Below, in pieces: positions 36,595 through 45,139 of a DNA stretch of 64,000 nucleotides. The notes under the pieces were generated by a model. That model was not told the origin of the DNA, did no database searches, and saw only the letters and a program-made list of their open reading frames with translations. The stretch comes from Oscillospiraceae bacterium (GTDB lineage Bacteria > Bacillota > Clostridia > Oscillospirales > Ruminococcaceae): the NCBI GenBank assembly GCA_031260665.1, contig JAISLD010000036.1, positions 1-64,000 on the forward strand, given 5' to 3'. The position numbers and the translations under genes were made by a program. Every line of letters starts with the position of its first letter. Positions within the stretch are counted from its first letter, which is position 1.

Positions 36595-37850
36595 TACACC
36601 TGCCCCCCTAACTTCTCTTTGCGATAACTCTTGCCGTAGAGCATAAGGCGCGGCGACTTCTCGAGTTCCGTCACGTCAACGTCAGACAGCGACGTTTGCT
36701 CGCGGATAAGCGAGGTGTAAATCCCTGCACGGTCAACCTCATCGATGAGGATATAACCGACCAGCTTGTTCTCCCCGAACACGAGCTTCTTGTATCCCGT
36801 GACGTTGCCGCTTTTGTCTTTTATCTGCTCGGCATAGACCTTGCCGTCTGTTCTCATCGAGTCGCCCGCCGATATGACGTGAAGCCCGAAGAAACCAATC
36901 GCGTTCATCGGTATCGCTTTGTCATAGGGCATTTCGCCGCCCGCCATTGACACGCCCGCCGCTTCACCTTGAAGATACGCGTTCGGCAGCAACGCCAAGA
37001 TTTTGTCTTTCCCTGCCGTTATGTCAAAGCTCTCGGTGCAGTCGCCCGCCGCATATACGTTGTCAAGCGTTGTTTTTTGGAATTTGTCGGTCTTTATCCC
37101 GAGTCCCACTTCGCCGCCCGCTTCTTTCACAAGCTCCGTGTTCGGCCGAACACCGACAGCTAAGACCAGCACGTCAAAGTCAACCTTGTCGCCGTTCTTC
37201 AGGTAGGCTGTGGCTTCGTCAAACTTATCCGCGACTGTGCCGAGGATAAACTTCGCTCCGTTTTGCTCAAGCCGCGCCTTTATAAGCGCGCTGCCCTCAT
37301 CGTCAAGCACGCTGGGCATAACTTTCGCCGCCATATCTATGACGGTGACGGCGACGCCACGAAGGAGAAGTGCTTCCGCCGCTTTCAGCCCGATAAGCCC
37401 CGCCCCGACAATGAGTGCGGACTTTGCGCCGTTTGTCACGAGGCCGTCGATTGCTATCGACGAGTCGAGGTCCATAAACGTGAACTTGTTCTTCACGTTA
37501 TCAAGCCCTGTCATCGGCGGCACAAACGGCTTTGAGCCGGTTGCCACAAGCAGTTTGCCGAACGCAATCTCTTCACCTGACGACAGCGTGACGCTTGAAG
37601 CGTTCAGCTTTGCCACACGTTTGCCGAGGAGAGTGCTGACGTTGTTGTCTGTATAGAAGTTTTCACCGCGATAAAAGATTTTGTCGTGTTTCGTCTGACC
37701 GCCCAAGCGATAGCTGATAAGCGGACGCGAGTAGGTGCGGTGCGGCTCGTCTGATATAATGACAATCGGCGTGTCTTTGTCGAGTTTGCGAATTCCCTCA
37801 ACGCAGCCGATTGCCGCCGCCGAGTTTCCGATGATAACGTAGTTTAACAT
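36594..37850 (-). CDS. FAD/NAD(P)-dependent oxidoreductase
   Basis: YVIIGNSAAAIGCVEGIRK; SALIVGAGLIGLKAAEALLLRG; VYAAGDC. Confidence 0.88.
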   Translation of the reverse strand: MLNYVIIGNSAAAIGCVEGIRKLDKDTPIVIISDEPHRTYSRPLISYRLGGQTKHDKIFYRGENFYTDNNVSTLLGKRVAKLNASSVTLSSGEEIAFGKLLVATGSKPFVPPMTGLDNVKNKFTFMDLDSSIAIDGLVTNGAKSALIVGAGLIGLKAAEALLLRGVAVTVIDMAAKVMPSVLDDEGSALIKARLEQNGAKFILGTVADKFDEATAYLKNGDKVDFDVLVLAVGVRPNTELVKEAGGEVGLGIKTDKFQKTTLDNVYAAGDCTESFDITAGKDKILALLPNAYLQGEAAGVSMAGGEMPYDKAIPMNAIGFFGLHVISAGDSMRTDGKVYAEQIKDKSGNVTGYKKLVFGENKLVGYILIDEVDRAGIYTSLIREQTSLSDVDVTELEKSPRLMLYGKSYRKEKLGGQV

Positions 37851-38284
37851 TATTCTCTGTCCTCCAATACAATCGCTTTGTTCGGACAGCCCTCGACACA
37901 CGCGGGAGTGGCGTTTCGTGACAAGCAAAGGTCGCACTTCGTGATAACGTGCGCTTCTTCGTCACGAACGATACAACCGTAAGGACAGGACAACACACAA
38001 GTGAGGCACCCGACACAGCGTGTCTGGTCACAAACGATAACGCCGTCGTTCACCGAGAGCGCACCTGTGATACAGCCCTTCACGCAGTATGGCACGGCAC
38101 AGTGGCGGCACTGCACCGCAAAGTTTACGTCTGTGCCTTCTTCCACACGGATACGCGGCAGTGGCTTTTTCTCGCGGGAGAACGCCTTAACTAAGTCGCG
38201 TTCGCCGCTGTTCATTCCCGCACAATAATATTCGCAGAGGTGGCAGCCAAGGCACCATTCCTCATTGACATAGACTTTTTTCAT
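37850..38284 (-). CDS. 4Fe-4S ferredoxin-like protein
   Basis: CLGCHLCEYYC, CRHCAVPYCVKGC, CVGCLTCVLSCPYG cysteine motifs. Confidence 0.88.
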   Translation of the reverse strand: MKKVYVNEEWCLGCHLCEYYCAGMNSGERDLVKAFSREKKPLPRIRVEEGTDVNFAVQCRHCAVPYCVKGCITGALSVNDGVIVCDQTRCVGCLTCVLSCPYGCIVRDEEAHVITKCDLCLSRNATPACVEGCPNKAIVLEDRE

Positions 38285-38295
38285 ATTTGTTTCCT

Positions 38296-39810
38296 TTATA
38301 TCGCGGTACCCGCGTGTTTCACCCCAAGAAGCTCAAGTTCAACCTCGTTCAGCCCAACTCCACGAAGCATAAGTCTGTTGCCGCGCAGCGCTTCAATCGA
38401 GTTTATGCCCATTCCACCCATCAGTTCCTTTATCTCGTGGTCCCACGCGTGAACGATGTTGACAAGGCGTTTGTAACCGATTTCGGGGTTCAGCCGCTTC
38501 ACGAGTTCGGGTTTCTGTGTGGCGATGCCCCAGTTGCAGAGTCCGCGTTGACAGTCGCGGCAAAGGTGGCAACCGAGTGCAAGCAGTGCCGCAGTTCCTA
38601 TGTAAACCGCGTCCGCACCCAGTGCAACGGCTTTCACCGCGTCGGTTGAGCAGCGGATACTGCCGCCGACCACCAAGCTTACGTTGTCACGTATGCCTTC
38701 TTCACGCAGGCGGAAGTCCGCTTGTGCGAGTGCCAGTTCAATCGGAATACCCACGTTGTCGCGTATCCTTGTGGGCGCCGCGCCTGTTCCGCCGCGGAAT
38801 CCGTCAATCGCTATGATATCCGCTCCGCTTCTCGCAACACCTGAAGCGATAGCCGCGACGTTGTGAACAGCCGCTATCTTCACGATAACGGGTTTCTTGT
38901 ACTCGGTCGCTTCTTTCAACGAGAGAACAAGCTGACGCAAGTCCTCGATTGAATAGATATCGTGGTGAGGCGCAGGTGAAATCGCGTCTGTTCCCATAGG
39001 AATCATTCGTGTTCGCGACACGTCCTCAAGGATTTTCGCCCCGGGTAGGTGACCGCCGATACCGGGTTTCGCCCCTTGACCTATCTTTATCTCAATCGCC
39101 GCGCCCGTGTCGAGATAGTCTTTATGCACACCGAAACGCCCGCTTGCCACTTGAACAATCGTGTTCGGTCCGTACTCGTAGAAGTCTTTATGAAGCCCGC
39201 CCTCTCCCGTGTTGTAGAAAATACCGAGTTCTTTCGACGCTTTTGCGAGTGACGCGTGCGCGTTGTAGCTGATTGAACCGTAACTCATCGCGGAGAACAT
39301 AATCGGTGTGGAAAGCTCAAGGTGAGGGGCTGTGTTGCTGAGAACCAAGTCGCCCTCGCTATCATATTTTACCTCATTTGACTTCTTTCCGAGGAACACT
39401 CTCGTTTCCATCGGTTCACGAAGAGGGTCAATAGACGGGTTGGTGACTTGCGAAGCGTTCAGCAGCAGTTTGTCCCAATAAATCGGGAACTCCTCGGGGT
39501 TGCCCATTGCCGACAGCAGTATGCCGCCTGTTTCCGCTTGCTTGTACGCTTCCACCATCAGCTGCTGACGCCAGTTGACGTTTTTACGGAAGCGGTTCTC
39601 GTTCGGGAGAATCTTCAGTGCTTTTGTGGGGCAGAGCGACACGCAGCGTTGGCAGTCAACGCAGTCTGTTTCGTTGCAGAGCATTGTGTCAAGCTCTTCG
39701 TCATAATAGTGAACTTCGTTTGAGCATTGTCGTTCGCAGACGCGGCACTTTATGCACCGTGTGTGGTCGCGAACCACGTCGAAGTTTGCCGGTATATAAT
39801 TTATCGCCAT
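38296..39810 (-). CDS. Glutamate synthase FMN domain (GltB2) with N-terminal 4Fe-4S motifs
   Basis: CIKCRVCERQC...CVDCQRCVSLCP; GQGAKPGIGGHLPG; IDGFRGGTGAAP. Confidence 0.9.
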   Translation of the reverse strand: MAINYIPANFDVVRDHTRCIKCRVCERQCSNEVHYYDEELDTMLCNETDCVDCQRCVSLCPTKALKILPNENRFRKNVNWRQQLMVEAYKQAETGGILLSAMGNPEEFPIYWDKLLLNASQVTNPSIDPLREPMETRVFLGKKSNEVKYDSEGDLVLSNTAPHLELSTPIMFSAMSYGSISYNAHASLAKASKELGIFYNTGEGGLHKDFYEYGPNTIVQVASGRFGVHKDYLDTGAAIEIKIGQGAKPGIGGHLPGAKILEDVSRTRMIPMGTDAISPAPHHDIYSIEDLRQLVLSLKEATEYKKPVIVKIAAVHNVAAIASGVARSGADIIAIDGFRGGTGAAPTRIRDNVGIPIELALAQADFRLREEGIRDNVSLVVGGSIRCSTDAVKAVALGADAVYIGTAALLALGCHLCRDCQRGLCNWGIATQKPELVKRLNPEIGYKRLVNIVHAWDHEIKELMGGMGINSIEALRGNRLMLRGVGLNEVELELLGVKHAGTAI

Positions 39811-39824
39811 ATATTTGACTCCTT

Positions 39825-39870
39825 GTTGGTGCTCGACAGGCAATTATGTCGGTGCCCGACAGGCAACTAT
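39825..39870. repeat. Two tandem ~23-bp units of the dispersed GTCGGTGCCCGACAGGC repeat
   Basis: gttggtgctcgacaggcaattat / gtcggtgcccgacaggcaactat. Confidence 0.75.
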
Positions 39871-39916
39871 CGTTGCGTGAGTGGCAACCCTGTGCTTAAA
39901 GTTAGAACATTAAACT

Positions 39917-41008
39917 TCACTTGTTCAGTCTGACTATTATCGGCTCGCCGCCACGTGGCGACAACACGCCGTCTATATCGGGGCAGATTGCACGGATAGC
40001 GCACTCTTCACTCGCGACATACACCGTGTCGTCTTTCTCGGCGTAGACCATAGAGCGGAGCTTCAGCCTGTCGTTAAGTGCCATAAACCCGCCCTCAAAG
40101 CCGAGCATAATGGAGAACGGACCCGTGACCAGCAAACTTGGGAAGTTCGCTCGGATATATCGGAGGATACCGCGTTCTTTCTCGGTGTACTTCGCCGACG
40201 ATTCAATCTCACTCCAAAACGGCGACGCGATGACCTTTGCCGCGTCCTCAAGTTTCATTCCGAGTTTTCTGTTTAGATAATCGAAGATGTAGGTTATCGC
40301 TTCGGTGTCGGTGAGGAGGTCGCAGTGATAGCCGTGCATTTCAACGAAGTTGCGGTTGACGGCATACGAGGATATCTCTCCGTTGTGAACGATAGTGTAG
40401 TCAAGCATAGCGAACGGGTGCGCGCCGCCCCACCAACCGGGTGTGTTGGTGGGGTAACGCCCGTGTGCGGTCCAGCAGTGACCTTTGTATTCTTCAAGTT
40501 TGTAGTATTCACCCACATCTTCGGGGTACCCCACAGCCTTGAACACGCCCATATTCTTTCCGCTTGAAAAAACATACGCACCGTCTATGTTGTGGTTAAT
40601 ACTTGTCACACATTGCGCGACATACTCGCGTTCGTCAAGTTGATTTGACTTCAGCTTGCTGGTACGGCAATCAACGAAGTAACGCCAGATGAGCGGGGCT
40701 TTGCCTATGCCGGGGTGTTCCCTCACGGGGATAGTCGAGCAATCGACGACCTCAAAATGCTCTGATATAAAGTCGTCGCCCACTTTGCGTGTCGCTTCGT
40801 CGTCATAGAACACGTGAAACGCGTACTTGTCCGCGTATTCGGGATAGATACCGTACCCCGCAAAGCCGCCGCCCAGCCCGTTTGAGCGTTCTTTCATATA
40901 CGAGATTGACGTAACGATGTCGGCTCCGCTTCGGCGTTCACCGTTGCGGTTGATAAAGCCGCTGATAGCGCAACCCGACGGTATTCTTACTTGACCTTCT
41001 TTTAACAT
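39917..41008 (-). CDS. Class II glutamine amidotransferase (split glutamate synthase GATase domain)
   Basis: CAISGFINRNG N-terminus region; GRYPTNTPGWWGGAHPFAMLDYTIVHNGEISSY. Confidence 0.88.
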   Translation of the reverse strand: MLKEGQVRIPSGCAISGFINRNGERRSGADIVTSISYMKERSNGLGGGFAGYGIYPEYADKYAFHVFYDDEATRKVGDDFISEHFEVVDCSTIPVREHPGIGKAPLIWRYFVDCRTSKLKSNQLDEREYVAQCVTSINHNIDGAYVFSSGKNMGVFKAVGYPEDVGEYYKLEEYKGHCWTAHGRYPTNTPGWWGGAHPFAMLDYTIVHNGEISSYAVNRNFVEMHGYHCDLLTDTEAITYIFDYLNRKLGMKLEDAAKVIASPFWSEIESSAKYTEKERGILRYIRANFPSLLVTGPFSIMLGFEGGFMALNDRLKLRSMVYAEKDDTVYVASEECAIRAICPDIDGVLSPRGGEPIIVRLNK

Positions 41009-41194
41009 AATATGTAAGTCCTTTCCTAAGAACGAGTGTTCAGCAGCATATGCAGACACGAACTTAGTAATTATACCATTCTTCGCATAGTTTGTCAATA
41101 GGTTATTGTTGGCTAATATATCTTGACTTTAGTGTGTTAAAGTGATATAATTACATCACTTGTTATTATAGTAGGTTAAATTAAAAACGCAGGA

Positions 41195-41262
41195 GCGGAT
41201 TTAACCGCCCTGATACGCCGTTTCGCGGCTTAGCCGCGTGGGCGCATATGCGCCCAAACTTA
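41195..41262. repeat. 68-bp dispersed intergenic repeat copy B
   Basis: Matches 20854-20921 with 3 differences. Confidence 0.9.
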
Positions 41263-41287
41263 AGCAATTTCACCTCAAAGGAAACTA

Positions 41288-41593
41288 ATGAACACACATA
41301 TTGACCACGAAATGGCGCGACTCTTCTACGAAGCGGTGCTGTCACTCGGCGACCCCGATGAATGTGAGAGTTTCTTCGGCGACCTCTGCACCACAGGCGA
41401 ACTCCGCGCTATCGCACAGCGTTTCTATGTCGCCAAGCTGTTGTCGGAAGGAAAGATTTACACCGATATCGCGGCTGAAACAGGCGCGTCCACCGCGACA
41501 ATCTCGCGTGTCAACCGCGTCGTCACCGCTCCGCTTCCTCCGCGTGGCGGTTGCCGCGAGATAATCAAACGATTAGAGGATATGAACGGCTGA
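41288..41593 (+). CDS. YerC/YecD-family TrpR-related protein
   Basis: LCTTGELRAIAQRFYVAKLLSEGKIYTDIAAETGASTATISRVNR HTH. Confidence 0.82.
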   Translation: MNTHIDHEMARLFYEAVLSLGDPDECESFFGDLCTTGELRAIAQRFYVAKLLSEGKIYTDIAAETGASTATISRVNRVVTAPLPPRGGCREIIKRLEDMNG

Positions 41594-42417
41594 TGGCAAA
41601 GATAGTGAGGGCGTTGTCAGAGGACGGTGGCGCGTTTGCGGCGGCGATTGACGCGGCTGATATGGTGAACGAGTTGATTCGTATACATGGGCTGAACGTG
41701 TCGGCGGCGGCTCACCTTGGCAAACTTGCGCTTGCCTGTTCACTAATGGGTTCGCTGATGAAAAACAGCGGCGATAAACTGACGCTGTCTGTGAACAGCG
41801 GCGGCACTCTCGGTTCGCTTCTTGCCGAATCGGACTATATGGGGAACGTGCGCGCCAAAGCGGACAACCCGCACGCGTTTGAAGAGCCGCTTGTGACAGG
41901 AAGCGGCACGTTTCACTCAATAAAAGACATCGGACTGAAGGTTCCTCATTCGGCACAGGTTCCGCTTCAGTCGCCCGATATCGCCGACAATGTTATGGCG
42001 TATTATATCCTCAGCGAACAAATCCCGACGTTTTGTGCGTTTCAGCTGTCGTTTGAGGGTGGCAAAGCCGTTTATGCAGGGGGATACATCGTTCAGGCGC
42101 TTCCTCCCGTGTCAAAAGAAGTTATAAAACAAATTGAGGTGAACGCCGCTGTTCCCGTTGCGCTCGGCACCAACGCCGAGCAGCTTGCTCTCGCCGCTCT
42201 CGCCGGAATGAACGCGAATCTTCTTGATTCGTGGGACTGCTTTGTTCACTGTTCTTGTTCAGCTGAACACACCATTGATATGCTTGCGGCGTTGCCTAAG
42301 CCTGACCTCGAGGCTTTGTTCGTTGACGGCGAGAATATCGAGGTCTGTTGCGACTTTTGCGGCAAGAGGTACGTTTTCAATTCGGAACAAGCGAAGAAAC
42401 TAATCAGTTTAGAGTAA
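41593..42417 (+). CDS. hslO: Hsp33 redox-regulated chaperone
   Basis: C-terminal VCCDFCGKRYVF zinc motif plus CSCS pair; 275 aa. Confidence 0.88.
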   Translation: MAKIVRALSEDGGAFAAAIDAADMVNELIRIHGLNVSAAAHLGKLALACSLMGSLMKNSGDKLTLSVNSGGTLGSLLAESDYMGNVRAKADNPHAFEEPLVTGSGTFHSIKDIGLKVPHSAQVPLQSPDIADNVMAYYILSEQIPTFCAFQLSFEGGKAVYAGGYIVQALPPVSKEVIKQIEVNAAVPVALGTNAEQLALAALAGMNANLLDSWDCFVHCSCSAEHTIDMLAALPKPDLEALFVDGENIEVCCDFCGKRYVFNSEQAKKLISLE

Positions 42418-42421
42418 CATT

Positions 42422-43066
42422 ATGGAAAAACCGCAGAGAATCCTCATCGTTCACCCCGACAACGCGGTGCGTGACAAACTGCAGTTCGCTTTAATCAACG
42501 CGGGATTTGCGGCGTTTGGGGCGGCTGACTTTGACGACGGCTTGTCGAAAGCCGCCGAGTATCGCCCCGCTCTCGCGTTTGTGGCTGATGGTGCGGCTTC
42601 GTTTCGTGGGTCGGCAAACATCTTTGTCGTTGCGATGAACGCGGGAGCGGCAGGCGACACCGACGACTTTCTTCTGCCGCCGTTTCGCCCCGAAGAAGCC
42701 GTGCTTCGTGCCAAAGCCCTGCTGAAGTCACAGACAACTGAAGAAGAACACGAATCGGTGTCGCTTCTCGTGTCTTATGACGGGCTTGTCGTTGACAAAA
42801 GCAAGTATGAACTTCGTGTTGACGGCACGTCAATCAGCACACCTCCGCGTGAGCTTGAGCTGCTTTATCATCTCGCCGCTAATCCAAACCGCGTGTTCAC
42901 CCGCAACCAGTTGCTTGACGACCTTTGGGGGTTTGAATACTTCGGCGACACACGCACCGTTGATGTTCACGTCAGGCGTTTACGCAAAAAACTCGGCTCA
43001 AACCCCGACAGACGTTGGGAGCTAAAGACCGTGTGGGGCATCGGATACAAGTTTTCAACCGAATAA
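42422..43066 (+). CDS. OmpR-family winged-helix regulator with degenerate receiver
   Basis: C-terminal LTPPRELELLYHL-like...TRTVDVHVRRLRKKLG...WELKTVWGIGYKF; N-terminal receiver lacks canonical acidic residues. Confidence 0.83.
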   Translation: MEKPQRILIVHPDNAVRDKLQFALINAGFAAFGAADFDDGLSKAAEYRPALAFVADGAASFRGSANIFVVAMNAGAAGDTDDFLLPPFRPEEAVLRAKALLKSQTTEEEHESVSLLVSYDGLVVDKSKYELRVDGTSISTPPRELELLYHLAANPNRVFTRNQLLDDLWGFEYFGDTRTVDVHVRRLRKKLGSNPDRRWELKTVWGIGYKFSTE

Positions 43067-43078
43067 GGAGGTATAACT

Positions 43079-45076
43079 ATGCCGGCATTTGACAACGCAG
43101 TGATTTATCACATCTATCCGCTTGGATATTGCGGGTGCCCCCCGCAAAACAGCTACACGCAAAGCGGCAGCCCTATCCTTCGTGTAATCGAGCAGCTGCC
43201 GATACTGAAAGCGCAAGGGTTCAACACGATTTTCTTCGGTCCGTTGTTCGAGTCGTCACGCCACGGGTATGACACCGCAGACTACCGCAAACTTGACTCG
43301 CGGCTCGGTACCAACGATGATTTTAAGAAAGTGTGCGCCGAAATCCACGCACTCGGTATGCGCGTGATAGTGGACGGCGTGTTCAATCACGTTGGGCGTG
43401 AGTTCTGGGCGTTCAAAGATCTGCTTCAGCACAAACTATCCAGCCGATACAAAGACTGGTTTCACGTCCGTGACGGCAACTCAAACTACAACGACGGATT
43501 TTGGTACGAGGGCTGGGAGGGACACTTTGAACTCGTGAAGCTGAATCTCTACAACCCCGAGGTGAAAGAACACATCTTTGACAGCGTAAAACTCTGGCGC
43601 GACGAGTTTGGACTTGACGGGCTTCGCCTTGACGTTGCGTATTGTTTGGAGCCAAACTTTCTCAAAGAGCTGCACACTCGCTGCAAGTCGCTCTCGCCTG
43701 ACTTTTGGATAATGGGCGAGGCGATTCACGGCAACTATGCCACTTGGGCGAACAACGAGATGTGCGACAGCGTGACAAACTACGTTTGCTACAAGGGGCT
43801 GTACTCCAGCTTCAACTCGCTCAATATGTTTGAGATTGCGCACTCGCTGAACCAGCAGTACAGCAGCAACAACTGGGGCAACGTACGCGGTCGTTTTCTC
43901 TACTGCTTTGCCGACAACCACGATGTAAGCCGCGTCGCCTCAATACTGACTAACAAAGAGCATCTCGCCCCGCTTTACACCCTGCTGTTCACTATGCCGG
44001 GCGTGCCGGGTGTCTACTACGGCTCTGAATACGCGGTCACGGGCGAGAAGTCAAAGGGCGACAGCGACTTGCGGCGTGAGTTTAAGCTGTCGGAAGCGAA
44101 AGCAATTCCTCTCACCTCACACATCGCAAAGTTAGCGAAGGCGCACACCAAGCTGAAGCCGCTCTGTGTCGGCGATTACCGCCATATCATTCTGCAAAAC
44201 AAGTTCTTCGCGTTTGAACGCGAGCTAAACGGCGACAAAGTCTTTGTTCTCATCAACGCCGACAGTGGACCCAGCACGTTCAACCTGTGGGGCGACGGCG
44301 AGTATGTCGATGTGCTGTCGGGAGATATCGTCAACACATCGGCGCCGATTACGCTGCCCGCTTATCAGTCGGCGGTGCTGGCAAAGAGCTACGTCCCCGA
44401 TGAGCTGACTATCTCGCTTCCCGCGTCGCCGCTGAAACAACTGCTTGATACCAAGCCGAAAGCCCTGCTTATCGACCTTGACGGCACGCTGACCGACACC
44501 GAAGCGGACTTCCTTGAAGCGATGAAGAACGGGCTGAAATTGCTGAATCTCACGCTGACGGACGGCACAGCGGAGCGAATTGTCGGTGGGAACGCCGTTT
44601 ACTACAAAGAAACGCTTGAGGAGCAGCTTGGGGCGGCGAACGCCGACAAGATGTACGCTTTAATCACGAAACTGCGGCTTGAGAAGTGGGACAGCCAAGG
44701 CGTGAAGCTGATTGATGGTGCCGAGGAACTGCTGAAGAACGCCAAACGCGACGGCATAAAGCTTGCTCTCGTCACATCGACGGCACGGGACTTGACTTTC
44801 GCGAAACTTGCGTACGCAAGGGTGCTTAGCCTGTTTGACGTTATCGTCACAGCTGAATGTTACGAGGGGTTCAAACCGTCGCCCGCACCGTATCTCAAAA
44901 CGCTTGAGCTGCTTCAGATTCCTGCCGCCGATTGCCTTGCCTTTGAGGACAGCGCGCCCGGTCTGCTGTCGGCGACTGCCGCAGGGCTGCGCACTGTGCT
45001 GATTGCCGGTGTGGTTGATGTTGATGAAACGGTAGCTGAAAAAGCCGAAGTGATAATCAAGAATTTCGAGTTATAA
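43079..45076 (+). CDS. GH13 alpha-amylase-family enzyme fused to a beta-phosphoglucomutase-like HAD phosphatase
   Basis: GH13 motifs VIVDGVFNHVG, GLRLDVAYCL, WIMGEAIH, FADNHDVSR; then HAD motifs LIDLDGTLTDTEA, LVTSTARD, AFEDSAPGL. Confidence 0.9.
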   Translation: MPAFDNAVIYHIYPLGYCGCPPQNSYTQSGSPILRVIEQLPILKAQGFNTIFFGPLFESSRHGYDTADYRKLDSRLGTNDDFKKVCAEIHALGMRVIVDGVFNHVGREFWAFKDLLQHKLSSRYKDWFHVRDGNSNYNDGFWYEGWEGHFELVKLNLYNPEVKEHIFDSVKLWRDEFGLDGLRLDVAYCLEPNFLKELHTRCKSLSPDFWIMGEAIHGNYATWANNEMCDSVTNYVCYKGLYSSFNSLNMFEIAHSLNQQYSSNNWGNVRGRFLYCFADNHDVSRVASILTNKEHLAPLYTLLFTMPGVPGVYYGSEYAVTGEKSKGDSDLRREFKLSEAKAIPLTSHIAKLAKAHTKLKPLCVGDYRHIILQNKFFAFERELNGDKVFVLINADSGPSTFNLWGDGEYVDVLSGDIVNTSAPITLPAYQSAVLAKSYVPDELTISLPASPLKQLLDTKPKALLIDLDGTLTDTEADFLEAMKNGLKLLNLTLTDGTAERIVGGNAVYYKETLEEQLGAANADKMYALITKLRLEKWDSQGVKLIDGAEELLKNAKRDGIKLALVTSTARDLTFAKLAYARVLSLFDVIVTAECYEGFKPSPAPYLKTLELLQIPAADCLAFEDSAPGLLSATAAGLRTVLIAGVVDVDETVAEKAEVIIKNFEL

Positions 45077-45087
45077 TAAGCAACAGC

Positions 45088-45126
45088 AAAACAACAACCC
45101 CCTCATCATGAGGGGGTTGTTGTTTT
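45088..45126. terminator. Bidirectional terminator
   Basis: aaaacaacaaccccctcat-c-atgagggggttgttgtttt perfect 19-bp palindrome between convergent genes. Confidence 0.9.
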
Positions 45127-45139
45127 GTTTTGCTTTCGA

